This document shows positions 10,137-19,301 of a stretch of DNA of 64,000 bases, piece after piece (position 1 is the stretch's first letter; every line of letters starts with the position of its first letter). The translations under genes and the position numbers were made by a program. A model generated the notes under the pieces. The model searched no databases. It saw only the letters and a program-made list of their open reading frames with translations, and was not told the origin of the DNA. Source of the DNA: Devosia sp. Root685 (GTDB taxonomy: Bacteria > Pseudomonadota > Alphaproteobacteria > Rhizobiales > Devosiaceae); NCBI RefSeq assembly GCF_001427875.1, contig NZ_LMHK01000001.1:1180871-1244870 (forward strand), read 5' to 3'.

Positions 10137-11714
10137 ATGGCAGTGTCCGCCGATCTTGCGGCAGCAGAAGCGACAAAAGTGCGTCGCGCGGCTGGCCGCA
10201 TCAGCCATCCGGTGATTTTGGGCGCCGCTACCCTGACGGGGCTGCTGAGCCTTCTGCCGCTGGGTTTCGTCGTCTATATCGCGACGACGAGCGGCTGGGG
10301 CACGATTGCCGATCTGGTGTTTCGACCCAAGGTTGGTGGGCTGCTGGTCAATACGCTGACGCTGATGGCGCTGGTTCTGCCGCTCTCGGCAGTGTTGGCG
10401 GTGGCGCTGGCCTGGCTGGTCGAGCGGACGGACCTGCCCTTTGCACAGCTTTGGTCGTGGCTGGTGATCGCGCCGCTGGCGCTGCCGGCCTTTGTGCACA
10501 GCTATGCCTGGAATGCCTTCATGCCGCGCTTTCATGGGCTTGGGGCGGCGGTGCTGGTATCGATCCTTGCGTATCTGCCGTTTCTCTATCTGCCGGTGGC
10601 TGCGCAATTGCGGCGGCTCGATCCGGCACTGGAGGAGACGGCGCAATCGATGGGCAAGCGGCCGGCGGTCGTGTTTTTCCTGGTCGTTTTACCGCAATTG
10701 CGGCTGGCGATCATGGGCGGCGCGCTGTTGATCGGCCTGCATTTGCTGGCCGAATATGGCCTGTTCGTGCTGACGCGGTTCGACACGTTTGCGACGGCGA
10801 TCGTCGATCAGTTCCAGTCTGCCTATAGCGGGCCTTCGGCCAATCTGCTCGGCGGCGTGCTGGTGTTGCTGTGCCTTGGCCTGTTGGGGCTGGAAACGGG
10901 GCTGCGCGGGACCGAGCGATATGCGCGCGTCGGCGCTGGCGCGGCGCGGCGGCGGGGAAGACTGTCGCTTGGGAAGTGGCGGTTGCTGGCGCTGTTGCTG
11001 CCGCTGATTTTCGCAGCGCTGTCGCTGGCTGTGCCGGTGCTGACGCTGGCGCGGTGGCTGTGGAGCGGTGGCGCGGTCATTTGGCGGTTCGATTTTATCA
11101 TGCCGGCGCTGGGGCAAACGGCGATGCTGGCGCTGGCCGGGGCCATCCTTACCACGCTCGCGGCGGTGCCCATGGCCTGGCTTTCGGTGCGGGCGCCCGG
11201 ACGGGTGCAGAAAATTCTCGAGGCCAGCCATTCCTATGTCGGCGCCCTGCCCGGCGTGATCATTGCGCTGGCACTGGTGACCATAACAGTTCAGGTGGCG
11301 CTGCCGCTTTATCAGACGGTGGCGACGCTGATTTTTGCCTATGTGCTGATGTTTCTGCCGCGCGCGCTGGTGGGGCTGCGAACCAGCATCGCCCAGGCGC
11401 CGGTGGAGCTGGAACGGGCGGCGGCGAGCCTGGGGCGACCGCCGATCGCGGCCATCTGGCAGACGACTGTCCGGCTGGCTGCGCCAGGCGCCATGGCCAG
11501 CGCGGCGCTGGTGGCGCTCGGGATCACCACGGAGCTGACGGGGACGCTGATGCTGGCGCCCAATGGCACGCGGACGCTGGCCATGCGCTTCTGGTCTTAT
11601 ACGAGCGAGCTCGACTTCGCCTCGGCGGCGCCCTATGCGCTGCTGATGATCGTTCTATCCATTCCCCTCGTCATCATGCTGCACATGCAATCCGACCGCG
11701 TGGAGCAAGCCTGA
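10137..11714 (+). CDS. fbpB: Fe3+ ABC transporter permease
   Basis: A 525-residue inner-membrane permease with two homologous halves, each an ABC-type permease domain. The EAA-type loops appear as [23 protein letters not shown] in the first half and [24 protein letters not shown] in the second. About twelve hydrophobic segments are visible, consistent with FbpB/ThiP-class ferric permeases. It starts 4 bp after the binding protein and ends 2 bp before the ATPase, so the three are one transcription unit. The length and duplicated architecture fit Fe3+ importers better than other systems in this superfamily. Confidence 0.92.
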   Translation: MAVSADLAAAEATKVRRAAGRISHPVILGAATLTGLLSLLPLGFVVYIATTSGWGTIADLVFRPKVGGLLVNTLTLMALVLPLSAVLAVALAWLVERTDLPFAQLWSWLVIAPLALPAFVHSYAWNAFMPRFHGLGAAVLVSILAYLPFLYLPVAAQLRRLDPALEETAQSMGKRPAVVFFLVVLPQLRLAIMGGALLIGLHLLAEYGLFVLTRFDTFATAIVDQFQSAYSGPSANLLGGVLVLLCLGLLGLETGLRGTERYARVGAGAARRRGRLSLGKWRLLALLLPLIFAALSLAVPVLTLARWLWSGGAVIWRFDFIMPALGQTAMLALAGAILTTLAAVPMAWLSVRAPGRVQKILEASHSYVGALPGVIIALALVTITVQVALPLYQTVATLIFAYVLMFLPRALVGLRTSIAQAPVELERAAASLGRPPIAAIWQTTVRLAAPGAMASAALVALGITTELTGTLMLAPNGTRTLAMRFWSYTSELDFASAAPYALLMIVLSIPLVIMLHMQSDRVEQA

Positions 11715-11716
11715 CC

Positions 11717-12733
11717 ATGCTCGAACTTTGGGGCATCAGCAAAAGCTATGGCGACCACAAGGGCGCGAGCGGGGTCAGTCTGTTTGCGCCATCGGGAAGC
11801 CGCACGGTCATTGTGGGGCCTTCGGGCTCGGGCAAGACAACGCTGTTGCGGCTCATTGCCGGCTTTGAAGCGCCGGATGCGGGCACGATCACTCTTAATG
11901 GCCGACAGTTGGAGGGGATACCGCCGCACCGGCGCAATATCGCCTATGTGGCGCAGGAGGGCGCGCTGTTCCCGCATATGAGCGTGGGCGACAATGTGGG
12001 CTTTGGCATTCCCCGGCAGGCCACGGATCGGTCTCGACGGGTGGAGGAACTGCTCGAGCAAGTCGGGCTTCCGGCTGAATTCCGCAATCGCCGCCCACAC
12101 GAGCTTTCAGGCGGGCAGCAGCAACGCGTGGCGCTGGCGCGCGCGCTCGCACAACGGCCGGACCTGATGTTGCTCGATGAGCCGTTTTCGGCGCTCGATA
12201 CGGGTCTGCGCGAGACTATGCGCACCATGGTCGGCGATGTGCTGCGCGATGCCGGTATCGCCAGTATTCTGGTGACACATGACCAGGCCGAGGCCCTGGC
12301 TTTTGCCGATCATCTCGTGGTCATGCGTGACGGGCGCGTAGCCGATGCGGGACCGCCACAGCGGCTTTACGCGCGGCCGGCCGATATCGAGACCGCGCGG
12401 TTTCTCGGCGAGGCGATCGTGCTGGCATCAGTGATCCATGGCGGAGTTGCCAAGACGGCGCTCGGCGATGTGCCGGTGCTGCAGGATGATGCTGAGCGGG
12501 CCGATGTGCTGGTACGACCAGAGCAGATCACGGTGGCGGCAGAGGGCAACGGAGCGTTGGGGCGGGTCCTGCATCGGTCCTATCGCGGGGCGCAATGGCG
12601 GCTCGAAATCGAATGCCGGGATGGCGGTTTGCCTGAACCGTTTTCGGTGGACGTGCCGGCCTCGCTCGACCTCCGGCCGGGCGATCCGGTACGGCTGAGC
12701 GTCAACAGCGAAGCCTACGTCTTTCCACGCTAA
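11717..12733 (+). CDS. fbpC: Fe3+ ABC transporter ATP-binding protein
   Basis: A 338-residue ABC ATPase energising the ferric importer. Walker A is GPSGSGKTT, the signature is LSGGQQQRVALARAL, and Walker B is LMLLDEPFSALD, followed by the H-loop TH in LVTHDQAEAL. After the nucleotide-binding domain, roughly residues 240-338 form a TOBE-like region with VRPEQITV, usual for FbpC proteins. The ATG at 11717 lies 2 bp after the permease stop; the much longer open frame upstream is a shadow of the permease gene. The 3' end overlaps the convergent antiporter gene by 4 bp. Confidence 0.93.
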   Translation: MLELWGISKSYGDHKGASGVSLFAPSGSRTVIVGPSGSGKTTLLRLIAGFEAPDAGTITLNGRQLEGIPPHRRNIAYVAQEGALFPHMSVGDNVGFGIPRQATDRSRRVEELLEQVGLPAEFRNRRPHELSGGQQQRVALARALAQRPDLMLLDEPFSALDTGLRETMRTMVGDVLRDAGIASILVTHDQAEALAFADHLVVMRDGRVADAGPPQRLYARPADIETARFLGEAIVLASVIHGGVAKTALGDVPVLQDDAERADVLVRPEQITVAAEGNGALGRVLHRSYRGAQWRLEIECRDGGLPEPFSVDVPASLDLRPGDPVRLSVNSEAYVFPR

Positions 12734-14388
12734 AGCCGCGCTACGCCCTTGGTCATGCCATCCATGAGGGCCTGTTCAAGGTCCATCTGTTCGAGCACTT
12801 CGCGCAGCACCATGTCGTCGAGTTCCTGGGCATCGCGGGCGGCGATCAGCCGTTGGCGGCGGGCGTCGAGCAGCAGTTGGCCAAGCTGGAAAGCCTCCTT
12901 GGGATCAAAGCCCCACCCGCGTTCCTCGGCCTCCTCCTGCTCCTCTTCGGCGGAGGAGCGATCGGCGCGTTTGGCCATGGCGTCAGCGAGACGCTGGGAC
13001 CGGGGCGAGGTGTGGGTAAGGCGGAATTCCTTCAGCGCGTCGGTATTGGCCTCATGCGCCAGGCGGCGCGCCAATTGATGCTGGCGTTCGGCATAGGCCT
13101 TGTCGTCGGCATCTTCGAGGCTGAGGCGTTCGATGAGCCAAGGCAGGGAGATTCCCTGGACAAGAAGGGTGGCGATGGTGACGAGGAAGGCCAGCGCGAT
13201 GATGGCCTCGCGGTAGGGGAAAGAATCGCCTGAGACCGTCATAAAGGGAATACCGGCAGCGGCCGCAAGCGTGACGACGCCGCGCATGCCGGTCCAGGAG
13301 AGGACCGCGTTTTCCTTCCATGTCAGCGGGGTTTCCGGCGTGGGAGGCGGACGGCGCCCGGGCCGGCGGCGGGGCTCGGCGAGCCTTTGCACGATGGCGC
13401 GGTGGCGACGCCGGGCCAGGATTGCCGTCGCAAAGACCCAGGCGAAACGCACGGCGACTGTGGTGAGGAAAATGGCGACGCCGGCAAGCAGCAGGTCGCT
13501 GATATCGAGCCCCGCATCGAAGGCATCGTCGATGACAAAGCGCAGTTGCAGGCCGATATAGGCAAAGACGAAGGTTTCGAGCAGTGTGTCGATGGTGCGC
13601 CAGAACTGGCGTTCCTGCATACGCTCTTCGTACCCCGACTGGGTGCCGTGATGGCCGAGGGCAAAGCCGGCGGCGACGACGGCAAGAACGCCCGAAGCGT
13701 GCAGTTCTTCGGCCACGAGATAGGCCGCGAAGGGCACGATGACCGAGATGACGGTGGCGAGGGACGGATTGGCGAGGCGCCGGCGGGCGAATTGCGCGCC
13801 TTGGCCGATGACGAGCCCCAGCAACACCCCCACCACCGCGGCGTAGAGGAAATAGAGGGCGGTGTTGTCAATGAAGGCATGGGTGCCGGCCGTACTTGCC
13901 ACCGCCACGGCGAGGAGGGTCAGGGCGGCCGCGTCATTGATGAGACTTTCGCCCTTCAGCACCGTCATCAGGCCCGATGGCAATCCGGCCTTGCTGCCGA
14001 TGGCGATGGCTGTGACCGCATCGGGCGGCGCGACGATGGCGCCGAGAACCAGGGCCGCGGCGATCGGCATGCCGGGCACTGTCCAGGTCGCGACCAACGC
14101 CACGGCAATAGCGGAGGCAAAGACCAGAAAAACGCCGAGATTGACGATCGAGCCCAAGCGCTTGGCAAAGCTGGTGAAGGAAAAATCGGACGCCGCGGAA
14201 AAGAGCAGCGGCGGCAGCACGATGCCGAGGATGATTTCAGGCTCAAGCTCAAGACGGTGCAGGCCGGGAATGAACGAGGCACCGAGGCCGACAATGGCCA
14301 CCAGCAAAGCGGGCTGAAAATTGCTGCGTTCGGCAAAGGCGGTGATGCCGATGGCAATGATGATGACGATGAGGATTTCGGCGAACAT
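12730..14388 (-). CDS. Na+/H+ antiporter, CPA1/NhaP type
   Basis: A 552-residue inner-membrane cation/proton antiporter. The first ~430 residues hold about twelve hydrophobic segments, including GIVLPPLLFSAASDF and the ion-path segment APPDAVTAIAIG. GESLINDAAALTLLAVAVAS, a hallmark of CPA1 exchangers, is also present. The C-terminal ~120 residues are hydrophilic and charged, with an acidic EEEQEEAEERGWGFDPKEAF stretch, probably a cytosolic regulatory tail. Start at 14388 is chosen from the GGGAG ribosome site just upstream; the frame is open to 14442 but without a good site. It probably helps pH and Na+ homeostasis. Convergent with fbpC (4-bp overlap), divergent from the tct operon. Confidence 0.92.
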   Translation of the reverse strand: MFAEILIVIIIAIGITAFAERSNFQPALLVAIVGLGASFIPGLHRLELEPEIILGIVLPPLLFSAASDFSFTSFAKRLGSIVNLGVFLVFASAIAVALVATWTVPGMPIAAALVLGAIVAPPDAVTAIAIGSKAGLPSGLMTVLKGESLINDAAALTLLAVAVASTAGTHAFIDNTALYFLYAAVVGVLLGLVIGQGAQFARRRLANPSLATVISVIVPFAAYLVAEELHASGVLAVVAAGFALGHHGTQSGYEERMQERQFWRTIDTLLETFVFAYIGLQLRFVIDDAFDAGLDISDLLLAGVAIFLTTVAVRFAWVFATAILARRRHRAIVQRLAEPRRRPGRRPPPTPETPLTWKENAVLSWTGMRGVVTLAAAAGIPFMTVSGDSFPYREAIIALAFLVTIATLLVQGISLPWLIERLSLEDADDKAYAERQHQLARRLAHEANTDALKEFRLTHTSPRSQRLADAMAKRADRSSAEEEQEEAEERGWGFDPKEAFQLGQLLLDARRQRLIAARDAQELDDMVLREVLEQMDLEQALMDGMTKGVARL

Positions 14389-14567
14389 GATGGCTCCCGG
14401 ACGCGAACCCGTCTCTCGCTGCGGCGGGGCGGTAAGGCCCACTAAAGCAAATCCGAGGCGGTTGCAGCTAGGCCGTGAGCAAATCCGCTAATTTTGGCGG
14501 AGCTAGGGTCGGCCGCGGCGAATGTGCCCTGCCCGCACCGCGCCTCCGACCAAGGTCGTACTTCCAT

Positions 14568-14583
14568 ATTCTGTCGGCAGAAT
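14568..14583. promoter_or_regulatory. Candidate GntR/FCD operator 1
   Basis: ATTCTGTCGGCAGAAT is a 16-bp near-perfect palindrome with core CTGTCGGCAG. It matches the core of the second site 63 bp downstream, a distance of about six helical turns. The GT-N2-AC type core fits FadR/FCD-subfamily GntR operators, and a gene for such a regulator lies at the end of the operon (19302-19985). Binding is inferred. Confidence 0.6.
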
Positions 14584-14633
14584 TAAGGATATTGACGCCC
14601 AATCATCAATGTGGTGAGGTTTATGGGCATAAT

Positions 14634-14643
14634 CTGTCGACAG
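14634..14643. promoter_or_regulatory. Candidate GntR/FCD operator 2
   Basis: CTGTCGACAG is a perfect 10-bp palindrome, immediately downstream of the possible -10 hexamer CATAAT (14628-14633) and about 60 bp before the tctC start. Together with operator 1 it would let a dimeric FCD-type repressor cover the tct promoter. Which protein binds has to be tested; the linked GntR gene is the natural candidate. Confidence 0.6.
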
Positions 14644-14704
14644 TTTTGAGCGCCACGGGAAGAGACGGCATGATGCCGCAAAACGAGCGCTCGGGAGGAT
14701 CAGA

Positions 14705-15661
14705 ATGAAGTTTTCGAAGACGCTTGCGGCTCTGGCCATGACGGCTGCCCTGGGCACTGGCGCTGCCAGCGCTCAGGTTAATGTCATGCTGCCCGCCAAT
14801 CCCGGCGGCGGCTGGGACGGCACGGGACGTCAGGCGTTCCAGGCGCTTAACGATGCCGGCATCTATACCGGCGGCGTCAATTTCACCAATACCGGTGGCG
14901 CCGGCGGCACCGTGGGCCTCGCCGAATTTCTTGGCACGTCCACTGGTCAGCCCGATGCGCTGGCAGTGTTCGGCGCTATCACCGTGGGCGCGATCAAGCT
15001 CAACAATTCGCCGATCAATCTGGCTGAATTCCGCCCCGTTGCGCGCCTGACCGCTGAATATCTGGTGATCGCGGTTGCGGCGGACTCGCCGTACAACACG
15101 CTTGCCGACCTCGTTGCAGGCATCAAGGCCGATCCGGGCGCTGCAGCTCTCGGCGGCGGTTCGGCCGGTGGCGTCGACCATATCTCGCTCGCGCTGCTGG
15201 CCCAGGCCGGCGACATTCCGGTCGCCGATCTCAACTATATTCCGCAGACTTCGGGCGCTGAAACCGTTACCGCTATCGTCAACGGCACGCTGGTGGCCGG
15301 CGTTTCGGGTACGTCCGAATTTGCCCAGTTTGCCGAACAGGGTCGCATCAAGCTTCTTGGCGTGACTTCGGCCGAGCGCCGCCCTAACCTGCCTGACGTG
15401 CCGACCTTCCACGAGGCCGGCTATGATGTCGAGATGGCCAATTGGCGCGGTATTCTGGCCGCTCCCGGCGCGCCGGACGACAACTATGCCATGTGGGTCG
15501 AGAACTTCACCAAGCTCTCGCAGAGCGATGCGTGGAAGGCCGTTCTCGCGGCGCAGGGCTGGGAAGACTACTTCCTCGCCGGTGACGAATTCGGCGCCTT
15601 CATTGCCGAAGAAACCGAACGTCAGGGCCAGATCCTCAAGGACGCCGGCCTTGTCAACTGA
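14705..15661 (+). CDS. tctC: Tripartite tricarboxylate transporter, substrate-binding protein
   Basis: A 318-residue periplasmic binding protein of the TctC/BugT family. Signal peptide MKFSKTLAALAMTAALGTGAASA is followed by VNVMLPANPGGGWDGTGRQ, the family N-terminal binding-loop motif. The later TNTGGAGGTVGL segment forms the other side of the carboxylate site. A GGAGG ribosome site lies just before the ATG at 14705. It is the first gene of tctCBA-prpD-gntR, and its end overlaps the tctB start by 11 bp. Members of the family bind citrate, tricarballylate or other carboxylic acids; the exact ligand here cannot be deduced, but the linked PrpD dehydratase suggests a tricarboxylate. Confidence 0.93.
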   Translation: MKFSKTLAALAMTAALGTGAASAQVNVMLPANPGGGWDGTGRQAFQALNDAGIYTGGVNFTNTGGAGGTVGLAEFLGTSTGQPDALAVFGAITVGAIKLNNSPINLAEFRPVARLTAEYLVIAVAADSPYNTLADLVAGIKADPGAAALGGGSAGGVDHISLALLAQAGDIPVADLNYIPQTSGAETVTAIVNGTLVAGVSGTSEFAQFAEQGRIKLLGVTSAERRPNLPDVPTFHEAGYDVEMANWRGILAAPGAPDDNYAMWVENFTKLSQSDAWKAVLAAQGWEDYFLAGDEFGAFIAEETERQGQILKDAGLVN

Positions 15662-16178
15662 CGGGAACAACACGACCGAAGGGGGCAGCCAGGCGGCTGC
15701 CCCCGCTTCGCCAAGACCCTACTGGATCGGCGTGGGCCTGATGGCGATGGGCGCGGTGTGGCTCTATGCCGGCTTCGGGCTGCCGCAGGGTGCGCGCTAT
15801 GCCGCCGTGGGCCCTGGGCTTTTCGTCACCCTTGCCGGCGCGGGGCTGCTCGTTCTCGGTGCCATTCTCGTGCTGCAAATCTGGCGGGGCGAGAGTTTTG
15901 AGGCGCAGGATGCGGAAGACGCCGACGGCGCGACCAAGATGGATAAGCGGGCATTTTTGACTGCCCTTGTCGCCGTCGCCTTGCCGATCGGCACCATGGG
16001 GCCGCTCGGCATGCCGTTTACCGCGACGCTATCCTTCATGCTGGTCGCCAATGCCTTCGGCTCGCGCCGCTGGTGGCTCGACCTTATTTGCGGCCTCGTG
16101 CTCGCCTGCGCCGCCTGGTTCCTGTTCAAGCAGCTCGGGCTGCAACTGGGCCGGTTCTTCCCGCCTCTGGGAGTGTAA
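15651..16178 (+). CDS. tctB: Tripartite tricarboxylate transporter, small membrane subunit
   Basis: A 175-residue membrane protein with four hydrophobic segments, including IGVGLMAMGAVWLYAGFGLP near the N-terminus and WWLDLICGLVLACAAWFLF near the C-terminus, the usual TctB layout. The start is uncertain: I chose the TTG at 15651, which overlaps the tctC stop by 11 bp and has AAGGAC upstream. An in-frame GTG at 15732 or ATG at 15741 would give a shorter protein beginning at the first membrane segment. The stop lies 3 bp before tctA. TctB is an accessory subunit of the secondary carrier formed with TctA. Confidence 0.82.
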   Translation: MSTDGNNTTEGGSQAAAPASPRPYWIGVGLMAMGAVWLYAGFGLPQGARYAAVGPGLFVTLAGAGLLVLGAILVLQIWRGESFEAQDAEDADGATKMDKRAFLTALVAVALPIGTMGPLGMPFTATLSFMLVANAFGSRRWWLDLICGLVLACAAWFLFKQLGLQLGRFFPPLGV

Positions 16179-16181
16179 AAC

Positions 16182-17669
16182 GTGGAAACTTTCGAGCTTC
16201 TGCTGCATGGCTTCAGCGTGGCGCTGCAGCCGACAAATCTCATGTGGGCGCTGGTCGGCTCGGTGCTCGGCACAGCTATCGGCATTTTGCCCGGCATCGG
16301 CCCGGCGCTGACCATTGCGCTGCTGCTGCCGGTGACCACGGCGCTCGCTCCGACGTCCGCCTTCATCATGTTCGCCGGCATTCTCTATGGCGCGATGTAT
16401 GGCGGGTCGACGACATCGATTTTGCTGAACACGCCGGGCGAAGCGGGGTCGATGATGACCGCGCTCGAGGGCAACAAGATGGCCCGCGCGGGCCGCGGCG
16501 CGGCTGCGCTGGCGACGGCGGCAATTGGGTCGTTCGTGGCTGGCACGATTGCGACGCTGGCGCTGACCTTTGCCGCACCGGCCGTTGCGGAACTGGCGTT
16601 CTACTTCAAGCCGACGGACTATTTTGCCATTACGGCGCTGGCGTTCTGTTCGGTCGCCGTGGTTATGGGCACGTCGCGTACGCGCGGGTTTGTGTCGCTG
16701 TTCCTCGGCATCGCCATCGGTGTCATCGGCATCGATACGATGACGGGGCAGCCGCGCCTGACTTTTGGGAATATGCAGCTGTTACGCGGTATCGCGTTGA
16801 CCGTGGTGCTGGTGTCGCTCTTCGCGGTTGGTGAAATCCTCTATGTCGCCAGCCGATATCGCTCGACGCCGGGCGTGATGGCGCCGATCAAGGGCCAGCT
16901 CTGGATGACCAAGCAAGATTTTGCACGGTCGTGGAAGCCATGGCTGCGGGGTACGGCAATCGGGTTCCCAATGGGGGCCCTGCCCGGCAGTGGTTCGGAA
17001 ATTCCGACCATGCTCAGCTATACGCTGGAGCGGAAGCTGACCAAGCATCCCGAAGAATTCGGCAAGGGCGCCATCGAGGGTGTGGCCGGGCCGGAAGCGG
17101 CGAACAACGCGGCCGCCGCCGGTATTCTTGTCCCGCTACTGACGCTGGGGCTGCCGACTTCGGCGACGGCGGCGGTGCTGCTGGCGGCGTTCCAGAATTA
17201 TGGCCTGCAGCCGGGACCGTTCCTGTTCACGTCCAATCCGGCGCTGATCTGGGGGCTAATAGCTTCGCTCTATGTGGGCAATGTGATGCTGCTGGTGCTC
17301 AACCTGCCACTGGTGGGGATCTGGGTGCAGCTGCTGCGCATTCCGCGGCCGCAGCTTTATGCGGGCATTCTGGTCTTTGCCATGATCGGCGTCTGGGGCC
17401 TCGCGGGGTCATGGATGGACCTGACCATCATGCTTGTCGTCGGCCTCGCCGGCTACGTGATGCGGGTTTATGACTTCCCCATCGCGCCGGTGCTGATCGG
17501 GCTGATCCTCGGGCCGATGGCAGAAACGCAGCTGCGGACGGCGTTGGCCGCCGGCCAGGGCAATCCGATGGTTCTCGTTTCGACGCCACTCTCGGCCATT
17601 CTCCTCACCCTGGCCGTGCTGCTGCTGGCACTGCCAATTCTTCTCAAGCGCCTGCGCGCCAACGCCTAA
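16182..17669 (+). CDS. tctA: Tripartite tricarboxylate transporter, large permease
   Basis: A 495-residue integral membrane permease of the TctA family, the ion-coupled carrier subunit fed by TctC. Conserved stretches include [20 protein letters not shown] near residue 30, [15 protein letters not shown], and a second repeat [19 protein letters not shown] near residue 265. The [16 protein letters not shown] segment follows. Ten or more hydrophobic segments are visible, and the length is standard. GTG start at 16182, with GGGAG 8 bases upstream and 3 bp after tctB. It works with TctB in the inner membrane; substrate class is tri- or dicarboxylates by family. Confidence 0.94.
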   Translation: METFELLLHGFSVALQPTNLMWALVGSVLGTAIGILPGIGPALTIALLLPVTTALAPTSAFIMFAGILYGAMYGGSTTSILLNTPGEAGSMMTALEGNKMARAGRGAAALATAAIGSFVAGTIATLALTFAAPAVAELAFYFKPTDYFAITALAFCSVAVVMGTSRTRGFVSLFLGIAIGVIGIDTMTGQPRLTFGNMQLLRGIALTVVLVSLFAVGEILYVASRYRSTPGVMAPIKGQLWMTKQDFARSWKPWLRGTAIGFPMGALPGSGSEIPTMLSYTLERKLTKHPEEFGKGAIEGVAGPEAANNAAAAGILVPLLTLGLPTSATAAVLLAAFQNYGLQPGPFLFTSNPALIWGLIASLYVGNVMLLVLNLPLVGIWVQLLRIPRPQLYAGILVFAMIGVWGLAGSWMDLTIMLVVGLAGYVMRVYDFPIAPVLIGLILGPMAETQLRTALAAGQGNPMVLVSTPLSAILLTLAVLLLALPILLKRLRANA

Positions 17670-17695
17670 AGCCTGAATAGGGAACTCTTCTGAAC

Positions 17696-19216
17696 ATGAA
17701 GACCTACGACGTAAAAGTTCATCCGTCCGCCGCCAACCTTCCGCGCGAGAGCCAACTTGCCTGGCACATTGCCGAGTTTGCCGCCAATTGCGGGCCGCTC
17801 GATGCTGATGTGACCGAGATGATCGCCTGCCGTATCGTCGATAATGCCAGCGTTGGCCTTGCGGCCATCAATCGTGCGCCGGTTGCCGCGGCGCGCGCCA
17901 TGGCGCTGGCGCATCCGCGCAAGGGTGGCGCGACGGTTTATGGTCTTGGCAGCGGTGTTCGTGTCGATGCGGAGTGGGCAGCCTGGGCCAATGCCACGGC
18001 GGTGCGCGAACTCGATTTCCACGACACGTTCCTTGCCGCCGACTATTCGCATCCGGGCGATGCCATTTCGCCGCTTGTTGCCGTGGCGCAGCAGTTGGGG
18101 CTCGATGGCGCCGCTTTGGCGCGCGGCATTGCGGTTACCTATGAGGTGCACGTTGCTCTCGTGAAGGCGATTTCGCTGCACAAGTACAAGAAGGACCATG
18201 TGGCGCATCTGGCGCCGGCAACCACGGCCGCCATTGGCGCCATGCTGGGTCTTTCGACGGAAGTCATCTTCCAGGCCGTCAACCAGGCCGTGCATCTGAG
18301 CTTTTCGACCCGCCAGTCGCGCAAGGGCGAGATCAGCTCGTGGAAGGCCTATGTGCCGGGCTTTTCTGGCAAGCTGGCCATTGAATGCGTCGATCGCGCC
18401 ATGCGCGGCGAGGCTTCGCCTTCGCCGATCTATGAAGGCGAAGAGTCGGTGTTGGCCTGGATGCTGGGCGGCAAGAACGAGGCCTATCAGGTGTCCCTGC
18501 CCGCCCCTGGCGAAAGCCCGCGCGGCATTATGGAAACCTATACCAAGGCGCATTCGGCCGAATATCAGGCGCAGGCGCTGATCGATCTTGCGATCGACCT
18601 TTCGGGGCAGATTGGTGATCTTTCAAAGGTCAAGGATATCCTCCTCGAAACCAGCCATCACACCCACAACGTGATCGGCACCGGCGCCAATGATCCGCAG
18701 AAGATGGATCCGGAAGCATCGCGCGAAACGCTCGATCACTCGATCATGTATATTCTCGCCGTCGCGCTCGAAGATCGCAAATGGCACCATGTGGACTCCT
18801 ATACGCGCGAGCGGGCTCGTACGCCCTCGACGGTGGCGCTCTGGCACAAGATCAGGACCGTGGAAGAACCGTCCTGGACCACGCGTTATCTCGATCCCAA
18901 CCCGGACAAACGCGCTTTTGGCGGCAAGATCGTGGTTACGCTCGATGATGGTCGCGTGATCACCGGCGAACGCGCCGTGGCTGATGCGCACCCGAATGGC
19001 GCCCATCCCTGGACCTGGCCGGATTATGCCGGCAAGTTCGAAAGCCTGACCAAGGGCGAACTTTCGGACGCCGAGCGCAAGGCTTTCCTCGATGCGGCCA
19101 AAGGCTTTGCCGGGCTCGCTGCGGGCAAGCTGGATGTGCTGATTCCGGCGCTGCCTGCGGGCCAGGTCGTGCCCGCCAAGCCGACTGGCCAAGGCATTTT
19201 CGACCACGGCCTCTAG
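17696..19216 (+). CDS. MmgE/PrpD family dehydratase (2-methylcitrate dehydratase-like)
   Basis: A 506-residue cytoplasmic protein of the MmgE/PrpD fold, which in PrpD dehydrates 2-methylcitrate to 2-methyl-cis-aconitate without an iron-sulfur cluster. Seen are the N-terminal RIVDNASVGLAAINR and NATAVRELDFHDTF segments typical of the family. DHVAHLAPATTAAIGAMLGL and the C-terminal domain with VTLDDGRVITGE also match. Length fits bacterial PrpD. It follows tctA by 26 bp and is in one operon with the transporter and a GntR regulator. No prpB or prpC lies in the window, so a role with an imported tricarboxylate rather than the complete methylcitrate cycle is possible. Confidence 0.9.
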   Translation: MKTYDVKVHPSAANLPRESQLAWHIAEFAANCGPLDADVTEMIACRIVDNASVGLAAINRAPVAAARAMALAHPRKGGATVYGLGSGVRVDAEWAAWANATAVRELDFHDTFLAADYSHPGDAISPLVAVAQQLGLDGAALARGIAVTYEVHVALVKAISLHKYKKDHVAHLAPATTAAIGAMLGLSTEVIFQAVNQAVHLSFSTRQSRKGEISSWKAYVPGFSGKLAIECVDRAMRGEASPSPIYEGEESVLAWMLGGKNEAYQVSLPAPGESPRGIMETYTKAHSAEYQAQALIDLAIDLSGQIGDLSKVKDILLETSHHTHNVIGTGANDPQKMDPEASRETLDHSIMYILAVALEDRKWHHVDSYTRERARTPSTVALWHKIRTVEEPSWTTRYLDPNPDKRAFGGKIVVTLDDGRVITGERAVADAHPNGAHPWTWPDYAGKFESLTKGELSDAERKAFLDAAKGFAGLAAGKLDVLIPALPAGQVVPAKPTGQGIFDHGL

Positions 19217-19228
19217 GGCAGAATAGCT

Positions 19229-19257
19229 GGATCGCGCCGCTTTGCGTGGCGCGATCC
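19229..19257 (+). terminator. Hairpin after the prpD-like gene (weak or partial terminator)
   Basis: A perfect 10-bp stem (GGATCGCGCC with GGCGCGATCC) with a 9-base loop starts 12 bp after the stop codon. It lacks a clear T tract, so it may attenuate rather than end transcription into the GntR gene 45 bp further on, or protect the upstream message. Confidence 0.55.
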
Positions 19258-19301
19258 TTGCGCTATGGAGGCCGAACTTTGGACTGCAACCACGCTGGAA
19301 C

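Larger units (their letters stand above)
14389..14704. other. 316-bp divergent intergenic region with paired operators
   Basis: No gene is seen here. It separates the leftward antiporter from the rightward tct operon and carries two related palindromes (14568-14583 and 14634-14643). A CATAAT hexamer at 14628-14633, directly before the second palindrome, could serve as a -10 element, and a GGAGG ribosome site lies before tctC. Confidence 0.6.

Noticed and set aside
10871..11716. N-terminal extension of fbpC through the permease gene
   Set aside because: The extension is a frame-shifted reading of the permease. The ABC ATPase begins with MLELWGISKSYG at 11717.
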